A DNA stretch of 64,000 bases from Thermomonas sp. (GTDB taxonomy: Bacteria > Pseudomonadota > Gammaproteobacteria > Xanthomonadales > Xanthomonadaceae). The notes beneath the pieces are model-generated. The model was not told where the DNA came from. It saw only the letters and a program-made list of their open reading frames with translations, and searched no databases. How positions within the stretch are numbered: the stretch's first letter is position 1; the number at the start of each line of letters is the position of its first letter. Location: contig NZ_JAMLIW010000003.1 of the NCBI RefSeq assembly GCF_023953935.1, positions 53,501 to 117,500 of the forward strand, given 5' to 3'. The position numbers and the translations under genes were made by a program. This document shows, piece after piece, positions 37,174-47,500 of the stretch.

Positions 37174-39323
37174 GGATTGCGGTCGACGGTCGCCCGGTCG
37201 GAGACCTCGATGGCCAGGCGGGAGCTTGCGAAGTATCCATCGACGCCAATGGCAGGCCCGGTGCCGGCCGCGGCAGCGAGAAATGCCGCCAATTGCGCCC
37301 GGTGGCCCTTGTCCACGGCAAGGCGCGCGGTGGTCTTGTGGCGCCACCAGCGTCCCGGGGTCTCCAGTGTTTTGAAGTCGATCAGGCGCGCCTGGTGACC
37401 GCCGCTGCACGCCTCGACGGTTTCGGTCGGGAAGCGCGGGTTGCCGTTGGACAGGTAAGACACCGTGGCCACCGAGCCATCGGCAAAGCGCAACGTCACC
37501 GCAACCGATTCCACCGGCGTGTCACGACGGCTCTGACCAAGCGGTGCCACATGAAAGTCGGTCAGAGGCGCCCCCACCAGCCAGCAGCAAAAATCCAGAT
37601 GATGGCAGCCTTCACCCAGGATCACCCCGCCGCCTTCGCGGGGATGATGCAGCCAGTGCTCTGCCGGGCGTGCGCCGACATTGGCGAGGTAGTTCACGAA
37701 CATCGGCTGGCTGCGTGCCTGGAAGCCGGCTTTCATTCGCACCGCGAGCGGCGCGTAGCGGCGATTGAAGCCCACCATGACCTGTTTGCCGCTGCGTGCC
37801 TGCGCATTGATGACGGCTTCCAGCGAGGGTCCATCCAGTGCCAATGGTTTCTCGACGAATACATGCTTGCCGGCTTCCAGCACCTGGCGGGCGATCTCGG
37901 CGTGCGAATCGTGTCGGGTCAGTACCAAGACGGCGTCGGTGGAATCATCCTCCAGCACCGCCGCCAACTCGGAGGCTGCAAAGGCAAACCCGTGGCGCTG
38001 CGCCAGGGCTTGGGCGCGCAGTCCGGTCTGCGAAACCACCCCACGCAGGTGAACCCGCATGCCCTTGAGCAGCGGCAGAAACTCGTGGGTGGCAAAGCTG
38101 CCGGCACCGATCACGCTCAGGCCCGGTTCGGCATTGCCGTTGCTGCTGGAGGGTTTCACCTGGACGCATGGCACGCGCCGCTGGGTTGCTACGGGCGGGC
38201 CCCCGGCATAGGTCAACAGCACGCCGATACCACGCGCTTCGGCAGCGCTGCCCAACGCAGCAAACGCATCGGCTGCGTTGCTCACGGCGAATCGGTGGGT
38301 GGCCAGCGGCGTCAGGTCGATGTTCCGCAAGGCAAGCTGGTCAAGAAAGGCGGCCAGATTGCGCTCTTCGGTAAAACGCACATAGCCCAGCGGATAGTCG
38401 TGCCCGTCCACCTCGTAGCCAGGATCACCGGTGCCGGGGCCATAGGCCATCGAGGTGTGCAGCGACAGTTCCTTGAACAGATAAGTCTCACGCGGAGCGT
38501 GCATCAGGGTGCGACCAACGACGACGACGCGCCCCTTGCGGCGACAGAGCTCGCCGGCAAGCTCGACTGGCCCGGCATCATCGGTGGCCGCGGTGATGAT
38601 GACCGCGTCGGCACCATGGCCGGCGGTAAGGCCATGGACCATGCCCGCCACTGCGTCGCCGGCTTCGATGGCATCGCCCCAGCCGTTTTCGCGCAACAGC
38701 GCCACACGATGTGGATCGATGTCCACCCCAATCACCCGACAGCCATTGGCGCGCGCCAACTGGCACACCAGCAGGCCCACCAGACCCAGCCCGATGACCA
38801 CCACCGTCTCGCCCAGTCTGGTTTCCGCAATGCGCAGGCTTTGCAGCGCGATGGCGCCGACCGTGGCAAATGCGGCGTGCTCGTCGCTTACCGCATCAGG
38901 GATCGGAACGCACAGGCGGCGTGGCACGCTGACGAAATCAGCGTGGCTGGCCCAGCCTTGGCCTGCGCAGGCCACGCGTTGGCCTGGCTGGAGTCCCTGG
39001 CAGTCCGCGCCGACTGCCTCGACCACGCCGGCGCAGCTGTAGCCCAGCGCCACCGGCATGTCGAGCGCGCGCTGCGCCACCTGGTAGGCCGTGAGTGGGC
39101 CCTGCGCGCGTGCCAGTTCGATGAGTTTCAAGGCCTGTTCCGGCCGTGCAAGCGCCTTGCCGAATGGGTTCTTGCGACCCAATTGCAGGGTTGCGCTTTC
39201 AGTGCCGGCGCTGATCAGCGAAAACGTGTTGCGCACCAGCACGAAGCCGGGACGGCCCACGGGAGCGGGCACCTCACGCACCTCGATGGAGCCATCTCGA
39301 AGGTTGGCGACGACCTGTCTCAA
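37170..39323 (-). CDS. bi-domain oxidoreductase: zinc-type ADH fused to Gfo/Idh/MocA
   Basis: 717 residues. The first half (1-375) is an MDR alcohol-dehydrogenase-like domain: GYSCAGVVEAVGADCQGLQP, ETVVVIGLGLVGLLVCQLAR and VIGVDIDPHRVALL. The second half (about 400-717) is a Gfo/Idh/MocA oxidoreductase: LSVIGAGSFATHEFLPLLKG, EAGKHVFVEKPLAL and GEGCHHLDFCCWL. This fusion is a hallmark of some O-antigen and exopolysaccharide clusters and probably makes an unusual sugar by oxidation at two positions. Overlaps by four bases with both neighbours, so it is part of a tightly coupled operon. Confidence 0.92.
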   Translation of the reverse strand: MRQVVANLRDGSIEVREVPAPVGRPGFVLVRNTFSLISAGTESATLQLGRKNPFGKALARPEQALKLIELARAQGPLTAYQVAQRALDMPVALGYSCAGVVEAVGADCQGLQPGQRVACAGQGWASHADFVSVPRRLCVPIPDAVSDEHAAFATVGAIALQSLRIAETRLGETVVVIGLGLVGLLVCQLARANGCRVIGVDIDPHRVALLRENGWGDAIEAGDAVAGMVHGLTAGHGADAVIITAATDDAGPVELAGELCRRKGRVVVVGRTLMHAPRETYLFKELSLHTSMAYGPGTGDPGYEVDGHDYPLGYVRFTEERNLAAFLDQLALRNIDLTPLATHRFAVSNAADAFAALGSAAEARGIGVLLTYAGGPPVATQRRVPCVQVKPSSSNGNAEPGLSVIGAGSFATHEFLPLLKGMRVHLRGVVSQTGLRAQALAQRHGFAFAASELAAVLEDDSTDAVLVLTRHDSHAEIARQVLEAGKHVFVEKPLALDGPSLEAVINAQARSGKQVMVGFNRRYAPLAVRMKAGFQARSQPMFVNYLANVGARPAEHWLHHPREGGGVILGEGCHHLDFCCWLVGAPLTDFHVAPLGQSRRDTPVESVAVTLRFADGSVATVSYLSNGNPRFPTETVEACSGGHQARLIDFKTLETPGRWWRHKTTARLAVDKGHRAQLAAFLAAAAGTGPAIGVDGYFASSRLAIEVSDRATVDRNP

Positions 39324-40201
39324 GGTTCAGCTCCTGAAAGCGGGCGAGCGATGACGATGAATCCCTTGTGCAGCAATTCCTGCTCGCTGTAATCGGCAAG
39401 CTCTGCGCGAATATCCGGTGTCAAGAGAGCCTCTCCTTCCTTGGGCAACCAGCGCCATTCCTGGATCCGGAATTCGCGCTCCAGAAGACGCCGATAGTCC
39501 GCCGCCCGCGCTCGATTGAGCCAAGAGGGTATCTCCGTGTGGCGGCGTGCGCGCAGTTGGTCCCACGGCGCAACCTTGCGTGATGGTGCGGTATCAGGAT
39601 GTTTCCAGGCGATATGGTGACCGCCGGAGAGGCTGGTGAAATGATGCACGTACAGATAGGCAATGCCGTCCGGTTTGAGCGTGCGGCGCATCTCGGCGAA
39701 GGCCGCCTCCAGATCGTCGACATGTTCCAGCACTTCATGCGAGATGATCACATCCAGCGAGTGGTCCTGGAGTGGGAGCTTGTTGTTGACGATATGCGCA
39801 AGTTGCAACTTGTCGAACCGCAACGGCTTGCCGAATTCGCGCTCGAGACGACGGTAGTAGCGGTTTGCGAATGCAAGATCCCATGCGGCGGTTCGCAGTG
39901 TCCGCTCCAGGCCGTTGCTCCCCAGAAGTTGCCGATACTTGGACCAGGAACGCGCGGTCTGCGTCACTTCGGTGTCTGCTCCGATTGCGTCGGCGCCGTC
40001 GGAAGCCAGCAGCAGGCTGAGCCAGAAGGTTTTTCCGCAACCGAAATCCAATATTCGGCGGCCCGTGACCTCCCCGTAGAAATCCCGGAAGCTCCGGTAG
40101 AACTCGGAGTGCTCGACTGCAAAATCCGGCGTATTGCGCAATGCGTACACCAACATCGACGCGTACAGACCTGGCTTCCCGGGGAAAATCGGATCAGGCA
40201 T
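39320..40201 (-). CDS. class I SAM-dependent methyltransferase
   Basis: 293 residues starting MPDPIFPGKPGLYASMLVYA. SAM motif RRILDFGCGKTFWLSLLLAS, acidic residue in AIGADTEVTQ, then LDVIISHEVLEHVDDLEAAF and MRRTLKPDGIAYLYVHHFTS. C-terminal half includes HHIAWKHPDT as in methyltransferases of glycan loci. Overlaps the upstream gene by eight bases and the downstream fusion by four. Substrate unknown. Confidence 0.87.
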   Translation of the reverse strand: MPDPIFPGKPGLYASMLVYALRNTPDFAVEHSEFYRSFRDFYGEVTGRRILDFGCGKTFWLSLLLASDGADAIGADTEVTQTARSWSKYRQLLGSNGLERTLRTAAWDLAFANRYYRRLEREFGKPLRFDKLQLAHIVNNKLPLQDHSLDVIISHEVLEHVDDLEAAFAEMRRTLKPDGIAYLYVHHFTSLSGGHHIAWKHPDTAPSRKVAPWDQLRARRHTEIPSWLNRARAADYRRLLEREFRIQEWRWLPKEGEALLTPDIRAELADYSEQELLHKGFIVIARPLSGAEP

Positions 40202-41432
40202 CGTGCGGTCCCGGGTTTGCAGCTTGTCGTTCAGTCATGTCAGGCAATGCGCCGGGGAACGGTAGCAGACTCGACAACGCTCTCGCCATCCAGCCATTGT
40301 TCCAGCGCAGGAAAAAAGTGCGCTGTGTGCGCCAACGCGTTTGCCGGTACCAGAACGCGCCCTTGCCATCATACAAGTGCCGGATCGCCCAAGTGGCAAT
40401 GCGTTCCGCGAGCTCTGGAAATTCTGACTGATGGCGGCTGAAGGTCAGAATTCCTTGTGCGCTGCCGTGGACATCGTGAGGGTAGCGTTGGTCGCTCATC
40501 CAACGTGGCGCACCATCGGATTCGAACAGCCGTGCTGCGTAGAAGGCAAGTCCGTTCTGGTAGGCAGGCATCCATTCAAAATCGCCGGTTGCGTGCATGT
40601 AGCGCCAAAGCGCATCCAGGATGAATCCGGTGTGGTAATTGTCGATGCGCACGGGCGAAGCTTCGGGTGGGTCGGTGTACCACCAGGCCCCCTCCGCGGT
40701 CTGCCGATCCACGACAAAACGGACCAGACGCCGCGCAGTGTCTGGGTGGCATGTGGTATTGCGCACGGCATCCAACCGGGCGAGCAGGGCGCCGATCAGG
40801 ATGCTTACATCCATCACCCGCATGTGCATCTTCAGTGGCATGTAGCCAAGGCAAAGCTGATTGACGGTTTGATGCAGAATGGGCAGGTCGTTGAGCAGAA
40901 ACGGCAGGGCGTCCTCTACCAGTTGCAGCGGTCTTGATTGTCCGTTGGCCGCGTGGAGATCGAGCAGCGCTTCGCAGACGAAACAGGTGACCACCGCATT
41001 GGGCATGCCGCGGGGCGCAAAGAAACCCAGATCCTGCCATGGATATTGATACCCCCAAGCCTGTCCCGACCAAGCTCCCTTGGCGCTGCGCAGGCCCTCC
41101 AGCAGCGCGCATAAAGCCTCTGCTTGATGCAAGTCTTCAGCCCGGCCTTGTGCGCGCCAGCGCTGGACAAAGGTTTGCAGGAACAGCGCCAGACCTTTTG
41201 GGTTGTGGACCTCGGGTACGCGCAGCAACGTGCGCAAGTCTACGGGGAATCGCATCACGCCTTGCAATGCGAGGATCCGAGTCGGTCGACTCCATCCGCA
41301 CAGCGCCCGGAGCAGCGGGCTGTTCAGGCCGTCGTGCTTGTCGTGGCCACGCCACTGGCTGGCGGCGCTGAATGCAAGCACCTGATCAAGGATATGCGCC
41401 AGTTGCAGGTCCTGCCCACGTGTCGGGTTCAT
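40194..41432 (-). CDS. alpha/alpha-toroid-like protein of glycan cluster
   Basis: 412 residues from the ATG at 41432, which overlaps the asnB-like stop by four bases. Helix-rich, with aromatic/Trp-Tyr repeats at regular spacing (AWSGQAWGYQYPWQD, GAWWYTDPPEASPVRIDNYH, GAFWYRQTRWRTQRTFFLRW). This is the pattern of alpha/alpha toroid proteins such as uronyl hydrolases, heparinase-like enzymes and terpene cyclases. Related proteins occur next to asparagine-synthase-like genes in polysaccharide clusters. No catalytic motif could be assigned; it may process or epimerise a sugar. Confidence 0.75.
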   Translation of the reverse strand: MNPTRGQDLQLAHILDQVLAFSAASQWRGHDKHDGLNSPLLRALCGWSRPTRILALQGVMRFPVDLRTLLRVPEVHNPKGLALFLQTFVQRWRAQGRAEDLHQAEALCALLEGLRSAKGAWSGQAWGYQYPWQDLGFFAPRGMPNAVVTCFVCEALLDLHAANGQSRPLQLVEDALPFLLNDLPILHQTVNQLCLGYMPLKMHMRVMDVSILIGALLARLDAVRNTTCHPDTARRLVRFVVDRQTAEGAWWYTDPPEASPVRIDNYHTGFILDALWRYMHATGDFEWMPAYQNGLAFYAARLFESDGAPRWMSDQRYPHDVHGSAQGILTFSRHQSEFPELAERIATWAIRHLYDGKGAFWYRQTRWRTQRTFFLRWNNGWMARALSSLLPFPGALPDMTERQAANPGPHDA

Positions 41433-43318
41433 GGCAAGACTCTGGCGATGGGCGGCGCATGGCGTGGTGGTGCAGCAGCCTGTTCGAACAGTTCCAGCCA
41501 GCGATGGGACAGCGCCATCAGCAGCAACATGAAAAAATGCCAGCGGTGGGCGCGGCGTCGATCCAACGCCTGGAGCCGGGTCACGAAGGAGGGGTTGAAC
41601 AGACCGTGTCGATGCACGCGTTCCGGCGATAGCCAATCCGCGAGGATCGGGCCAAACAGGTGATCCAGATTGGCGGCGATATCCAACTGGAAGCCGCTCT
41701 TCGGGCGATTCAGCAGATGCGCTGGCAGCGTGTTCGCGAAAGCGGCGCGCAGGCGATTCTTGCGACCCGGCCGATCCTGCGGCGGCCACCCGGCCGCGGC
41801 AACAAGCCATGAATCTACGAACGGCACCCGCACTTCCAGCCCCACGCCCATGCTGACCCGGTCTTCCTGCCAGAGCAGATCATCCACCATTTTGTTTCGC
41901 CATTCGAAGGTGGCCATGGCCGCAACTGGATCAAGCTCTTCTGGCCAGCGCTCGGCAATCCAGGCTTGCGCGTCAGGAAGCGGCTGATCCAGCATTCTTG
42001 GGCCGTAGATGCTTTCACGTGGGAGGCTGCCGTCCCAGACATTGCGCAACAGGCCGTAGGCGTATGCCGGTTGCCGAGCATGCGCCAACATGCTGGCGGC
42101 ACGGCCGGCTTCTCCGAAACCGCCGTGGTGCCGGGCGAGCAGTCCAGCGGCGATGCGGCCAACCGGACGTGCCAACGGCCCCAACAATCTGCCGGCCTGC
42201 GACCAGCGCGCCAGGTGCGCGTGCGCTCGATAGCCGAGGAACAATTCATCGCCACCCAAGCCCGACAGGCAAACCTTGCTTTGACCTGCGGCCAGTTGTG
42301 CGACCGCTGCCGATTGCAGCGCGTTGATTTTCGGAACTTCCAGATGCCACAGCAGCCAGTCCAGGATCTCGGTTCCGACCGGGGCAAGATCGCCTGCAAA
42401 GTGATCGATACCAAGCCAGCGTGCTGTCTCCCGTGCGTTGGCGAGCTCTGCCGGGTCATCGCCAACGTTCATCGTGAAGCTGGTGATGCGTTGCTCGGCC
42501 AGCTTCGCCGCCGCGTGGGTGATGATGCCGGAATCGAGGCCGCCCGAGAGATAGCATGCGACCGGCACATCGGCCACCAAATGCGCCCGGACGGCATCGA
42601 AGATTGCATCGTGCAAATCCGTCGCAGCGACAGGACCAGGCGTCTGCACATCGAATTGCCGCACGTGCTGGCGCCCTGAAGTCCATTCAAGATATGTGCC
42701 CGGTGCAAGCTGGCTGACCCCACGCAGAAGACCGCTACCTCCTGCGGGGTACCGCATGTTGAGCAGCAGGTGCAACTGGGCCGCGTCGAGTTCCGGTCTC
42801 CAGCCCGGGATGGCGAAGAACGCCTTGGCTTCGGAAGCGAACCAGAGACATTGCGAGTCTCTGCGAAGGAACAGCGGCTTGATGCCAAGGGCGTCGCGCG
42901 CCAGCAGGCCGACTCCGCTATCCCCGTTCCAGAAGGCGAGTGCGAACATGCCGCGCAGCTTGCCGAGCGCGCTGGCACCCTCACGCCGCAGCAGTTCCAG
43001 AACGACCTCGGTATCGGAGTGTGTGCGCAAAGCTGCGCCATCACGCACCAATTCGTCCCGCAATGACTGATAGTTGTAGATCTCGCCGTTGAAGGTGATT
43101 GCGCAGCGTTCGTCGGCCGACCACATCGGCTGCTGACCGCCCTCGGGGTCGATGATTGCCAGGCGCACGTGCCCGAGAAAACCTGTCGCATCAGGAAGGC
43201 AGGCCACACCACGCCCGTCCGGACCGCGATGGGCGATCTGGTCAAGCATGCGCTGTGCGAGGGCGTGACCCGCGTCGGGCGAGACGCCAGACCCAAACCA
43301 GCCGGCCAGGCCGCACAC
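41429..43318 (-). CDS. asnB: asparagine synthase-like amidotransferase
   Basis: 629 residues. A GTG at 43318 puts Cys at position 2 (M-CGLAGWFG), the N-terminal nucleophile required for glutaminase activity. HRGPDGRG, TFNGEIYNY and HSDTEVVLELL complete the glutaminase domain. The synthetase half shows YLSGGLDSGIITHAAAKLAE (PP-loop), CLSGLGGDELFLGYRAH and EVRVPFVDSWLVAAA. Located inside a glycan operon, it more likely amidates a sugar uronate than makes free asparagine. Two bases separate it from the DUF354 gene. Confidence 0.93.
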   Translation of the reverse strand: MCGLAGWFGSGVSPDAGHALAQRMLDQIAHRGPDGRGVACLPDATGFLGHVRLAIIDPEGGQQPMWSADERCAITFNGEIYNYQSLRDELVRDGAALRTHSDTEVVLELLRREGASALGKLRGMFALAFWNGDSGVGLLARDALGIKPLFLRRDSQCLWFASEAKAFFAIPGWRPELDAAQLHLLLNMRYPAGGSGLLRGVSQLAPGTYLEWTSGRQHVRQFDVQTPGPVAATDLHDAIFDAVRAHLVADVPVACYLSGGLDSGIITHAAAKLAEQRITSFTMNVGDDPAELANARETARWLGIDHFAGDLAPVGTEILDWLLWHLEVPKINALQSAAVAQLAAGQSKVCLSGLGGDELFLGYRAHAHLARWSQAGRLLGPLARPVGRIAAGLLARHHGGFGEAGRAASMLAHARQPAYAYGLLRNVWDGSLPRESIYGPRMLDQPLPDAQAWIAERWPEELDPVAAMATFEWRNKMVDDLLWQEDRVSMGVGLEVRVPFVDSWLVAAAGWPPQDRPGRKNRLRAAFANTLPAHLLNRPKSGFQLDIAANLDHLFGPILADWLSPERVHRHGLFNPSFVTRLQALDRRRAHRWHFFMLLLMALSHRWLELFEQAAAPPRHAPPIARVLP

Positions 43319-43320
43319 CG

Positions 43321-44373
43321 TCAGCGGCCTGCCGCTGCAGCCGCAAGCACCGTGTCTGCGGCAAACGCTGCCACGTCCACGGTCTCGGCCAGAAGCTTCG
43401 CGCGGGCGGCTTTGCAGGTCGTTTGATCCTGTGCCAAAAGCCAGTCGCAAGCAGCAAGGACGGAAGTCGCGTCCAGTTGCCTCACGTTGCGCACAAGCCC
43501 GTAGCGGGACTCCTGTTCATTGGTGTACCCGCGTGGCGAGTGTGCGGCATATACGGCGGGAACGCCAAGCACTGCGGATTCCGATGCCATGGTCGCGCTT
43601 TCGCCGAAATAGCCGGCACAGAAAGCCATCAGGTGGTGCAACTCGCTGACCATGCCCGTGTACTGGTATTCGCGCAGCGCGTCGGGCAAGGGAGTTTCGG
43701 AGGAAATCACCACCTTGCCGTGCGCGGAGAGGCGTTCGACGATCTGCTGCGCACGTTGTATGGACAATCCGCTATCGCCCAGATCGTGGTTGGCGGTCCA
43801 CGCGACGAGGCGCAGCAAAAAGGTGGGTCGAGTTGCGTCGAGGCCCGCCTGCAAGGCGCGTCCGTGATCAGGCTGGAACCGACCCGGTCGCAGATAGGAC
43901 AACTCGTGATAGCCGGCGTAGCGGAGCTCGCGGCGCCTGGGGACCCAGCTCTCGTAGCAGCGTGGGACCGCCACCCGGCTTGCCAAGGGATAGGTCATGG
44001 CGTTTTGCAGTTTGGCGATTTCGGTGTCGTAGAACACGACCGCGGGAATGCGAGCCAGGAACGCCGCGTGTGCCGCGAAAACGCCGCCGATGGCCGTGAT
44101 GACTTCCGCTCTCGTTTGCCGAGCAAAGCGGAAAAGAGCCAGATCGCGATGCATCAATTCACGCGCAAGTCCGGCAATTCCGGAGCGAGACGCACCCATG
44201 GATTGGCAATCCAGACCGAATTCGCGAATCAGCGGCAACGCCACGTCCTTGTCACGCGCGGCCATGTAGACCTCGTGACCGGCCTCCCGCCACAACTGGA
44301 TCGGGTTCCGGAAGAAATGCACGTGGGCCGGATGGCACAAATCAACGAGAATGCGGCGCGGCGTGGATGACAT
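43321..44373 (-). CDS. DUF354 family protein (GT-B-like)
   Basis: 350 residues from the ATG at 44373 (MSSTPRRILVDLCHPAHVHF). LVDLCHPAHVHFFRNPIQLW and GYFGESATMASESAVLGVPA are DUF354 signatures. The fold resembles UDP-GlcNAc 2-epimerase and GT-B glycosyltransferases, so a sugar epimerase or transferase role is likely. Family members recur in archaeal and bacterial glycan loci. Lies between the MFS-spermidine-synthase fusion (127 bases upstream) and the asnB-like gene. Confidence 0.88.
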   Translation of the reverse strand: MSSTPRRILVDLCHPAHVHFFRNPIQLWREAGHEVYMAARDKDVALPLIREFGLDCQSMGASRSGIAGLARELMHRDLALFRFARQTRAEVITAIGGVFAAHAAFLARIPAVVFYDTEIAKLQNAMTYPLASRVAVPRCYESWVPRRRELRYAGYHELSYLRPGRFQPDHGRALQAGLDATRPTFLLRLVAWTANHDLGDSGLSIQRAQQIVERLSAHGKVVISSETPLPDALREYQYTGMVSELHHLMAFCAGYFGESATMASESAVLGVPAVYAAHSPRGYTNEQESRYGLVRNVRQLDATSVLAACDWLLAQDQTTCKAARAKLLAETVDVAAFAADTVLAAAAAGR

Positions 44374-44500
44374 GGGATGCACGAAAGGCTGGGTGAGGGC
44401 ACTTGTTGCCGGTTTCAGGTGCCTCCAGTGTGGGACAAGCGGGTCAGTCTTGCGAGTACCCGAACCGATCGCACTCGGCGCGGGGGAGTGCTTGTGCGTC

Positions 44501-47500
44501 TCACTGCCCAGGCACATTGCAGTGCGCTGCAGCTTCAGGCCGCAGCTCGCCTGCCGCCATCGCCAGCAGGAAATTGCGGGCGCGTGCCTCGTTTTCATTC
44601 ATGGGAATGCGCGCCCCCAATCGGCGGTGGGCGTTGCAAACGGCCTCCCAGTTGCCCTGCGCCGCATCGGCCGCCAGAAGGGCAAGCAGTGCGGTGCCAT
44701 CCATGGTTTCGGCTTCCGGATACGCGCCATCTTGACGCAGCGAAAACCAGGCTTCGCCTGCGGCTTTCATCGCCTGCGGATCGCGACTGGATGTGCTTTC
44801 GATCAGCGCAAGCGCGTGGTCGAAGGCCGGGCTCGACAGTCTGCATGTCTGCAGCACGGGCAGATGCCAGACGGGCGCAAGTGCGTCCGCAGGCAGGTAG
44901 GGCATCGTGCGTCCGGCGATCTCGTTCAAGTGTTCAAGAAGGCCCCGCAGTGGCGCGTCGTTGTCAGGACAGCGCGCTGCCAGCGTGAGGAACTGCGTGA
45001 GCCTGGCGCGCGTGTCCAGATCCAGCGCAGTCGCACTTGCTGGGTCGAGCAGAAATGCGGCTCTCTGGCGTGCTTCGACGGTGCGCTGCTCGGCGGTGAA
45101 CAGATCGCTCAGCGGCAACGGGATGGAAGTTGGCAATGCGTGGCGGATGCCCAGCATCTCCAGCACGGGTTGATCGAGGATGGTCAAGCCCGTGAAGCCG
45201 CCGGCGGCGAGGCGCATGAAGCGTGTTCGAGGAGCCTCCAAACTCAGATAGGGGTAGTAATCAGAGTTTTCCTCCCCACCGTACTCGCGCCCGAGGGCGC
45301 GCAGCAGTCGGGCGTCGGCGACTTTGTGGAAGGCCAGTTGTTCCCGAGATGTGATCCCGAGTCGTGAAAATTCGGTGCCGAGTACGCCACGGAGAACGCG
45401 AGAGTAATCCACGGGTGGCAATTGAGGCTGAAGCGTGGCAACGATGATCAGGTCAGAGTCGCTGCTCAACCACGCGGCGTAATCCCCGAACTCGGGGGTA
45501 AGCGTGTTCAGGATTGAGCTGACGAGGTGGTCGTCGATTTCGTAGAGCTGCACCCATTGCACGAACAAGCCATCAGGTTTCAGGTGACGCGGGATGAAGC
45601 GATAAAATTCCTTCGAAAAGAGTGAAGCAACGCCGCTGACCCAAGGGTTGGAGGGTTCGGAAATGATGATGTCGTATTTGTTCCTGCGCCCCGCGAACCA
45701 CGCTTTCGCGTCGTCGATCACGATGTGTGAGCGCGGGTCGGTGTAGGCGCGGCTGACCTGCGGCATGAACGCCATGGCTCCCTGAACCATGGCGGGCTCG
45801 ATCTCCACCGTGTCCACTCGACGTACCCTTGAATCGCCCAAGGCGGTGTGTGTGGTGAGGCCCGAGCCGAAGCCGATGATGCCGACGTCGGCAGGAGTTG
45901 AGAGCATGGCCAATGGCAGTGCAGCCGCCAATCGCATGGTGAGCTCTTCGTCTACCGGGCGTATTTCCGGTCGCATGGACAGTCCTGCGTCCACTTTGCC
46001 ATTGGTGGCGATGGCTCCCAAGCCATTTTGGCTTGCAATCACGGAAACGCTTGCCGTCTTTCCATCCCGGTAGAAGACGACGCGATTGGATGGATCAAGT
46101 CTCGCGTGCCCGTTGCGAAAGACGCCTGACGCCAGCTGCAACGGATCAAACGGCACCTGTGTCACCGCCAGCCCCAGCGCCATGGCTGCGGCCAGTCCGG
46201 CGCCGGCAAACCGCGTCATCTCCCGGCGGGAATCCGCGCACGCCCGCAGCAGAGCCAGCCCGACCGCCATGTCGATGAGCGCCGCGGTGCTCAGGGCCAG
46301 CTTCAGGCCCAGGAAAGGAATCAGGAAGTGGATGGCGAAGAACACGCCAACGATCGCCCCCAGCGTGTTCCAGGCGTAGACCCGGCCGATGGAGCGCTCG
46401 CCAAACCCGGCGCGCAGCAGCGCCACGGTGAACAGCGGCAGCGTGGTCCCGGCGAAGAACGCGGCCGGCAGCATGATCGCGATGGCAACCGCCGCCGTGC
46501 CGAGATTGAACAAGACGTAGCCCCCGTTTGAAGGAGGGAGGTTCTTGACCAGCCAACCGACCCATTCGAACGAATTGGCATACAGCACCAGCGAGGCCAG
46601 CGCTGCCAGACCCATGGCGACCTGCATCCAGCCAGCCAGACGAAGCGGTACCGGCGAGCTATCAGCTCGCTTGCGAACCCACAGCCCGCCAAAGGCGATG
46701 CCTGCGATGAAGGAAGCCAGCATCAGTTCGAAGGCGTGCTGGGTGCTGCCGACCGCCAGGCTCAGCATCCGGATCCAGGTGATTTCATAGACGAATGATG
46801 CGGCCCCCGAAATCGCCGTTGCCAGCAACACGCCGTACAGGAGTTTTTGCCGCAGTCCTTGACCAGCGTCCTGCGCGGCGGTGGGCGCTGGTGGCGATTC
46901 GGTGGCATGCCCCAGCCGCCAGGCCAGAGCGGCCACCGCGAAATTGAGCAGACCGGCGGTGATTGTCGTGCCCGGCAGCCCGACCGCCGGGATCAGCACG
47001 AAGACACTGACCAATGCGCCGATCGCGGCGCCGATGCTGTTGGTAAAATACAGCCCGCCCAGCGTATCGCCATCCTGTCCCGGAAAGCGCCGGATCAGGC
47101 CGCCGCTCATCAACGGGAAGGTCATGCCCAGCAAGATTGTTTGCGGCAGGATCAGCAGGCTGGCCAGCCCCCATTTGACGACTGCGACCGCTGGCGCCGA
47201 ATCCAGCATCGGAATCAGGGTGTCGTAGCCGAACGCGGTGGCGTGGGTGAAGATCCAGTGGAAGGCCAGCCCGAGCGTGCCGATCACCAGCTCCACCACG
47301 GCGTAGCCGCGCAGCAGGTTGCGCCAGCGCGTGCCCACCCGCGCGATCCACGCCGAGCCCACCGCCATGCCGCCCATGAACAGCGCCAGCACCAGCGCCT
47401 GCGCATAGGCCGCATGGCCAAGGAACAGGCCCAGATAGTGCGACCACACCGACTGGTAGATCAGCCCGGCAAAGCCGGACAGCACGAAGATGGCGAGCAG

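Noticed and set aside
37161-39392. 743-residue open frame opposite the ADH-Gfo/Idh fusion
   Set aside because: Codon-position shadow; the minus-strand fusion has clear Rossmann motifs and overlaps with operon partners.
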